DNA of 64,000 nt from Lomentospora prolificans (taxonomy: Eukaryota > Ascomycota > Sordariomycetes > Microascales > Microascaceae). Location of the stretch: positions 3,906,001-3,970,000 of the forward strand of contig JARFXM010000009.1 of the NCBI GenBank assembly GCA_029532625.1, given 5' to 3'. Positions within the stretch are counted from its first letter, which is position 1, and each line of letters starts with the position of its first letter. Positions 58,035 through 64,000 of this stretch are shown piece by piece. A program made the translations under genes and the position numbers. Below the pieces are notes generated by a model that worked only from the letters and a program-made list of their open reading frames with translations, ran no database searches and was not told the DNA's origin.

Positions 58035-61000
58035 TTTGACCTTGGAATTACTCTTTGTTACTTGTGCGTGTGAGGCCTTAGACTCGCAAACCGTTCCACG
58101 CCCACCAGGCGGAATTTCTTTTTTCTTTTCTTTTCTGGAAGAGCGCAGACGTGGAAAGTATCGGGCCAACGTCGAAAGAGGCGCTGCAGAGTTAAATGAG
58201 CTATTGCTGCTTTGACGCTTGTTCCACGCGAGCGCTATTGTCATGGACGAGGGCCTGGAATTGCCCATCACTGCCAGAAATGAACATGATTTAGGTACAG
58301 AAACCCCTGACCGTTTACCAAACCAAGAACTTGCCCCGGTTATGGATGTTCTGGACCCTGGATGGAATTCACGCTCGACCTTAATATTTTCAAGGCTGCG
58401 TGCTAGCTTGCTGTAGTGATGGGTCCCTCGGGAGCAATTTGTCGGCTTGTCTCGTCTGCACACGCGAGCGTACTTGCAGAGCTTAATTCCTACGGCCCTC
58501 ATACTCCAAACCAAAGGGAGCGGATGCCCAGCTTTCCGTTCCCCTTGCCCTCCAGTGTGACGTGACGACAAGACATCCTTGTGGAGGATGCTAACACCGG
58601 GGAACCTGGTGCTTGGCCTGTTCACTCATCAGCAGCTGCAAATATCTGCACCTCAATCAAGCACCTGCATGGCCTGCTGCACGTCTAAGGGGACTCTCGA
58701 ATCTGCGACGTCAAGTCCGCCGCTTTCGCTATTATATTATCATCTCTTCTTTTTCATTGCCTCTGGAAAATGTCCGAATGGGAGAAGAGCCGACATCCTT
58801 GAAGATAGTGATGAAATAATTGATTCTCCCTTTCTTCTTTCGTCGTTGGGCCCCGTAATCGTGCGTTTGGAGGTAGAGTGCACGTTTCAATAACGTCCTT
58901 TTCTATCAAACTAAAAATCTTTGTATCGATAATGCGATAAGTCTTACAGGGGTGATTGCTCAGCTTATTTGACCACTAGCTCTTAGAAATGTCAATAACT
59001 GGTGCCAGACAGCTGGGTTGAGACAGCACAAGATCATGATCTCGCAAGCCAGCTGGGCAATTATCGTCATGAGTGGAACGGCCCGCGCATATTGACCGAG
59101 ACATGTGTTGCCTTAGCGAGGACACGGTGCTGGACGAAGCGTACGCGTTCATGTCAACAGGAGCTGGTGGCACCTGGGACGAAGGGGACGGGCGTTCAGA
59201 CAAGCGAGAGTGATGGAACCCGACTTTGCTCTTCCCCCCCTTCTTTCTACCATTTACCTTCGGATGGGTGCCCCGTCGGATGGTACTGTAACAATTTACG
59301 CGAACCTTTCCAAACCTTCCGAAGGAGGATGTCCAAGCCCAGTGAGGAGCTCGAAGTTTTCCTCTGATAAATGGTCCCGGACAACCTAACCACCCTTGTT
59401 TAGTAGTATCGGGGTCCCTTGCGCCAAACTACGTCGGCCAACTAACCGACGATCACGTCCACACCGGAGAGCGAGCCGTCTCTCTTTACATCTGACGGTC
59501 ATGGAAATGATAGCAGACGGCAGGGAGAACCCGGGTATGGGCCGTCGAGTTTAAACAAAAGAAGCTGCGGGATCGACGCGGTGCCCTGCGAACAGGAGGG
59601 TCGTTGGGGGTTCCCCCCCGAGGCGATTTGATCAGCGTCTTGTTTCTCTTATATGCTCCGGAAGAGGAGCGAACGTAGTTGAACGCCTTCCGTGCATGTG
59701 CGTGATCTACGGCGGATCATTTTTTTGGAGCGAGGGGAGATGCTGATTTAACTATCTAAACTCAGATGCTAGATCGAGCTCTGGTGGAGGACCAGGCACC
59801 CGGTTAAGATGTCGGCTCGGTGCTCGGAAGCGACTGAGACATATATTGCTTCTGGTTGACGCTTCGACACACAAGGGAAAGAGCTCCTCGGAAGACTGAC
59901 GGGATGCTGGGCTGTGTCGTGACACAGGTATCGCACAATTCTTTTTTCCTTCTTCTTTTATGTCTGATATACTTTACGGGTCTCCACCCGCCGTTTTTGG
60001 GGTAAAACAGTGAGGCTTGCAAGAAGTGGCCCTGTCAAGCCAGCTGTTTTCACCAAAATTGGGGTTCGGGGAAGGCCGGGGGAGACGCGTACCAAACAAA
60101 AAGATTGTTGGAAAACACCCGAAGGTGAGATAGCACGAGGCGAAAAAAAGACGTCCCTTCTCGCACGGGATCATTGCACTACGATCCTACGCTGTCTTTC
60201 TGGTCGAGGCAAAGAGATACATGCTGTGCTGGGGTGACATGTGGCTATTTTGCAGGAATCTATGCACGGTACGAGCTGCGAGACCGGTACTGGGCCATGA
60301 TATGAACGTACGGAAGTCGTGCGTCTGCAGTTCTCACCAGCTGGTTGTCTGGATGTGTTGCGACGCGGGTGTGTTGATGCAAGCGATTGGGTTGACTGTG
60401 GCTGCAAGACGACATCCACAGGATTGGGATGTCTGTGGGATCTTCGTCGCTCAGTGACAGCACGCTGAAAGAGTGTGACAGCCAGACGTCCCTGCACCAG
60501 GGGCACCTCCACCACCCAATTTTAAGTACCATGGCTAGCGTGATGCTCATCTCCTGTCCTGCATGGTATACGCGCACGGCCATATATTATCCATCGGGTC
60601 TGGGCTGCGGTTAAGAGAGGGGACCAGGGGCAAGTCGGCTCAACGCACTCGAAGCAAATAAGATTTCCGGGTAGGGGGAAATTGCAGAGTGGCTTTTCCT
60701 TCTCTTTCAGGGCTGGTGCCCCTTTCTGTGTCTCTCTTTGGTCCGTTCCGTTCAATGGCCTGTTCTTGACACCTGCAATTCGCGAGCTATGATTTGCGAG
60801 GTTTGATAGTGGTCACGCCGGGCCGGGCCCATTGGATTCGCTCCACTTGTTCTGGGTTCTGAGAGGAGAGCGAGGCGAAAATGAGGGGGGCTAAGTTGCG
60901 GAGAACAACGGCCAATTGTTTCAAGTCTTTCGCCTCTTGGAGTCAGCAATTGCGTAGCTGGACCCCATGACGACAGAAAGTATGTGTTGTCCTCCGTGTC

Positions 61001-61081
61001 TCCCTGGGGCTTGTGTGAATTTCAAAATGACTCCTCGCCCCCTACCACTGGGGGTGGGGGGTTTGGGGGGTACTTCGCGGC

Positions 61082-61210
61082 AACCCGTCGCCGACGATTG
61101 TGACTCCGAGATGTTGGCTGCAGAAAGCAAACCGAGAGACGTGGGATGTGTGTGGTGTGATGAAGAGTCTGCAGCTAACATCTTGGAGTCACAATCGTCG
61201 GCGACGGGTT
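61082..61210. repeat. Near-perfect inverted repeat, 43-bp arms and 43-bp loop
   Basis: The left arm is 61082-61124 (AACCCGTCGCCGACGATTGT and on to CTGCAGA) and the right arm 61168-61210 is its reverse complement at 41 of 43 positions. Both differences are T in the right arm where C would pair perfectly, so an RNA copy would keep them as G-U pairs on one strand. Transcribed from either strand it would fold into a long hairpin with a 43-base loop. It could be a foldback element, a microRNA-like precursor or the trace of an inverted duplication. No target-site duplication is obvious at the ends. Confidence 0.9.
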
Positions 61211-62266
61211 TCTCTCTCTGAGTAAAACTACGTTAGCGTCGGCCAACGATCAAGAATCCACCGGGACTGTCCCGTTACGTGCGCACACAGACCAAGTTGA
61301 CTGGCTGCGCTAGTCCGCTTCTGTAAAAGTCCCTTCTCGTTGGGTCTTGCCTGTACAGTACATCCAAGTTGTCCAAGTATCAATCCACTTTCCCACTGAA
61401 TGACGGCCACCTGAGTTAGCACAAGGCAAAAATACGCTATTATGTGACGGGCACAAGCCAAGGAAACGAACGTCGAGAAACTTGAAATAAAGTAATGGTA
61501 TATTATATGACAACGATTGATCCCGATTGATCATACCAAATCCTTTGACAATAGCCAGGGATTGCAGGTAGGGTATTTGGTGAAGCAAGGCAGCGGACGA
61601 CCGACTCAGAGCCGTTCCCGGCCCCTTATTCTGTTAGTTTCCTCTGGCGACGGGAGGCTCAGCACAAGGTACAAGACGATGGAAGAGGAGGATCTTTCAT
61701 GATGTTCCCTGGGGCCCAAGGCATTTTCTCCTCTCAGCTTTCCCTTCCTGAAGCCTTGGGCTTCATTGCACACAGACAAAGTGACCCACGGGGGATAGCC
61801 CCCTGTCAAATGCCGGGACATCATCCCGCAGAATGCATCCCCATGGCTCTTTCCATCCCTGTAGCGTACTTGTATGTAGCAAGGACCACATGAATGGGTG
61901 TGCAACTGATGGTTCTGTGGATCAGTCCACGCACGTTTTCCTGTCTCTCTTGCCCATGGCTGCTTCTCGTGGGATGGATGGGCAACTGTCAAAATTGCCT
62001 GGACATGCCAACGTTGACTTCATATGCTGCTCGCTCCTAACGTCCAGTATAAAACCAAGAAAGCCCTAACCTACGATGGAGCCAGAAGGAACGGGTGTTG
62101 CTCACTTTTTGCGGCACAAGCTATCTGAAATTGCGATGGGCATCACTTGTTGGATACGAATGCTTGACAGGCATTCCGACTGCTAGAGTCGCATTGCAGG
62201 GCAATCAACCCAACGGAGCTGTAACCTCGAATCGGGTCATGTCAGCACTGTAGTCCGGGGTTGCTT

Positions 62267-62282
62267 CCCCCCCCCCCCCCCC
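62267..62282. repeat. C homopolymer, 16 bases
   Basis: A run of 16 C bounded by GCTT and TTGG. Its length is prone to sequencing or assembly error. Confidence 0.9.
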
Positions 62283-64000
62283 TTGGATATCACAGTGTAA
62301 TTGATGAGAGCTCTGTATATCCGTTACTGCCATTGATAGCAGCATTAATTGTACGACGCGACCACTTTATTACCTGCTCTTGGATTCGGCCTTGAGCCTT
62401 TATGGTTGGTACTCAGAAAAAGTCCGAAGTTCTCGATTCCCGCGCTCCACCCTCGGCTGAGCTATTCTCCCACTTAACCGGTAGAAAAGCCCACACATTG
62501 TTCCAATACGAGAATGTTCAGTCTGCATTATTACTCTCATTAAACTCGAGTTTCTGTGCTTTGGTGCATAGTTGACATGACGAGGCTGCTTGTTGAACGC
62601 GTTGGGCACAGGGTTCGGGTTCAAACATGGGAATACTTACTTGGCGATTTGGCAAGGAGCCCGTACTGTAGTGTACCTCTTGTGGTCCGAAGCGCCACTC
62701 TCTTGAAGCTCCGGACTTCTGGATTTGCCTCCTGCAGACAAGTCGGCATGGAGAAATTTGTACAGTACAATGCGAGTCAAAATCCACAGGCTATTTGTAC
62801 AGTACCTGAGGGAGCTAGTGTCTCGAGGCACAAGAAGTCGAGAAGTGTGGACCCATGGCTAGGCCCCAGCTTGGCCACTCTCGTACTAGGATGGGGCACT
62901 GAGGAGGGATACATCAATCCTTGAGAGCCTGGCTTAGCTCCTAAGCTCAGGCGCCTTGGATTGAGTGTGTGGAAGCGACAACTGCGGGATTTCATTTTTT
63001 TTCTCTTCCTGCCATCAGCTACCAGAGGGAGGCTTTTCCTCTTGTGCCTAACACACTATTATTATTATCTTGGTACACCCCTTTTGTTGACAGTTTATCT
63101 CACCAGCGAATTTCGTCGTACCTGGATGACAACATCCTCTTTGTCGCCCCATGCCACATGCGTGAGAAGCCCCATCGTTCTGTCCTCAGACCAGTAAGTA
63201 GAGTACATCCTTTCTTGGCCAAGGGTCACTAGTGAAAAACTCCCCGGAAAGTCAATATCACAGGGGTTCCCCATCTCTCGTTGGACAAGTCCGAGACGTT
63301 GCTGCCAAAAGGAAAAGCAATCTTCGGTCTGCTTGACTTTTCTCCCTCTTGCTACCCATTCACCTCTTACGTCTCCGTTCACTCTTTTTTCTCCTTCCCT
63401 GCCAACCCTTGAGAACAGGACGCTGCCGTCTATTGAGTCGAAACTAGACGCGCAAAAGCAGAGTTGATCTCGCCGGCCGTCACCATTTCTAGCCCTGATA
63501 TTTCCTATCCTCTGCTTCCGAGCCAAGCAGTCTACGTTCCCTTTATTTCTCGCGTTGCGCTGACCTTTCCCCTTTGTAACTTTCTCAAAGTTCCGCTCAG
63601 TTGCGAACCTCGTCTGTCGCTTAGTCTTGACCATCCATCGAAGAAGACAAAACCCGAGCTAAGGCAACACACCGCCTCTCGAAGCAAACGACACGTACTG
63701 CGCCTACACCTTCATTCAACGAATACGCCCAGAAGCATCTTGGTCAGAGCTTTTCCCGGTTTCTCCACGCAGTCACCGTCACGCTCCGAGACTTGTCTCT
63801 GATCGCGCGCCTGTCGAGACCGTCCTTTGACCGACGTAAACAACGTGTGCCTTCTCGTCGACACTGCACTCTACGCCATCGCGTCCTTCTCTTTGATATT
63901 GACAGGTCACAATACTGACTGGCTGGGGGCACCGACTCACCTATAACGCGGTAAACTCACTTGGAGCGTAGGTCTCCAGAGCTGCGGCGTCATCAAAACC

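Larger units (their letters stand above)
57186..64000. other. Gene-poor terminal region, 6.8 kb
   Basis: No recognisable gene on either strand. Open frames are at most about 200 codons, overlap in conflicting frames and resemble nothing known. The region holds an AT-rich tract at about 57955-58034, a 43-bp-arm inverted repeat at 61082-61210 and a run of 16 C at 62267-62282. From about 63330 to 63940 the + strand is C/T-rich with many CTCT/TTCT blocks. This resembles the leader of the Arl8 gene and suggests that a + strand gene begins beyond the right edge; that is inference. Confidence 0.5.

Noticed and set aside
1..64000. tRNA, 5S/18S/28S rRNA, telomeric repeats, CRISPR and secondary-metabolite enzymes
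   Set aside because: I scanned for their characteristic sequence blocks by eye and found none; a covariance-model search would be needed to exclude a tRNA with introns.

Overview
The window comes from the nuclear genome of a filamentous ascomycete (Pezizomycotina, probably Sordariomycetes or a close class; the class is an inference). Genes carry one to five short GT-AG introns, mostly 46-110 bp, often with a CTAAC-like branch site. Every recognised protein is a conserved eukaryotic or fungal one. Intergenic DNA is long, and pyrimidine-rich leaders precede several start codons. Apart from microsatellites I see no operons, rRNA, CRISPR, intact transposon, virus or secondary-metabolite cluster.

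Layout. 1-2.7 kb: unresolved, perhaps one decayed or multi-exon gene. 2.7-6.5 kb: RNA polymerase I second-largest subunit (+). 10.6-11.6 kb: Arl8-type small GTPase (+). 15.4-16.9 kb: L-threonine aldolase (+). 18.5-20.6 kb: secreted GH37 trehalase (+). 21.1-25.6 kb: FG nucleoporin Nup159/Nup214 (-). 26.8-27.7 kb: proteasome beta2 subunit Pup1 (+). 28.5-30.9 kb: Sel1-repeat protein of Nif1/Dsf2 type (-). 30.9-35.6 kb: no recognised gene. 35.6-37.2 kb: COPII cargo receptor Erv46 (-). 37.9-39.1 kb: Rna15/CstF-64 (+). 39.3-40.7 kb: tRNA dihydrouridine synthase Dus4 (-). 41.9-42.9 kb: membrane-anchored luciferase-domain protein (+). 43.0-44.3 kb: HTATSF1/Cus2 splicing factor (-). 44.7-46.2 kb: proteasomal ubiquitin receptor Rpn13 (-). 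46.9-48.1 kb: eEF1B alpha (+). 48.7-49.6 kb: GINS subunit Psf1 (+). 51.1-54.9 kb: Vsb1-like SulP transporter with a cNMP-like domain (+). 56.0-57.2 kb: STK19-family protein (+). 57.2-64 kb: no recognised gene, but it holds a 43-bp-arm inverted repeat.

The genes are mostly housekeeping and do not form one pathway: transcription (Pol I), RNA 3' end formation, splicing, tRNA modification, translation elongation, replication, proteasome (two genes, at 26.8 and 44.7 kb), secretory and vacuolar traffic, nuclear transport, trehalose use. Divergent pairs share promoters (Nup159/Pup1, Erv46/Rna15, Dus4/luciferase-domain, Rpn13/eEF1B). Convergent pairs end close together (Rna15/Dus4 225 bp apart, luciferase-domain/Cus2 171 bp apart).

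Exon structures were assembled by hand by matching reading phase across GT-AG sites and checking continuity of the family's conserved sequence. They are models without transcript support. I did not find a clearly new multi-gene system. The best candidates for novelty are the 61.1 kb hairpin, the unresolved 1-2.4 kb segment, the repeat array inside Nup159 and the two-start threonine aldolase.
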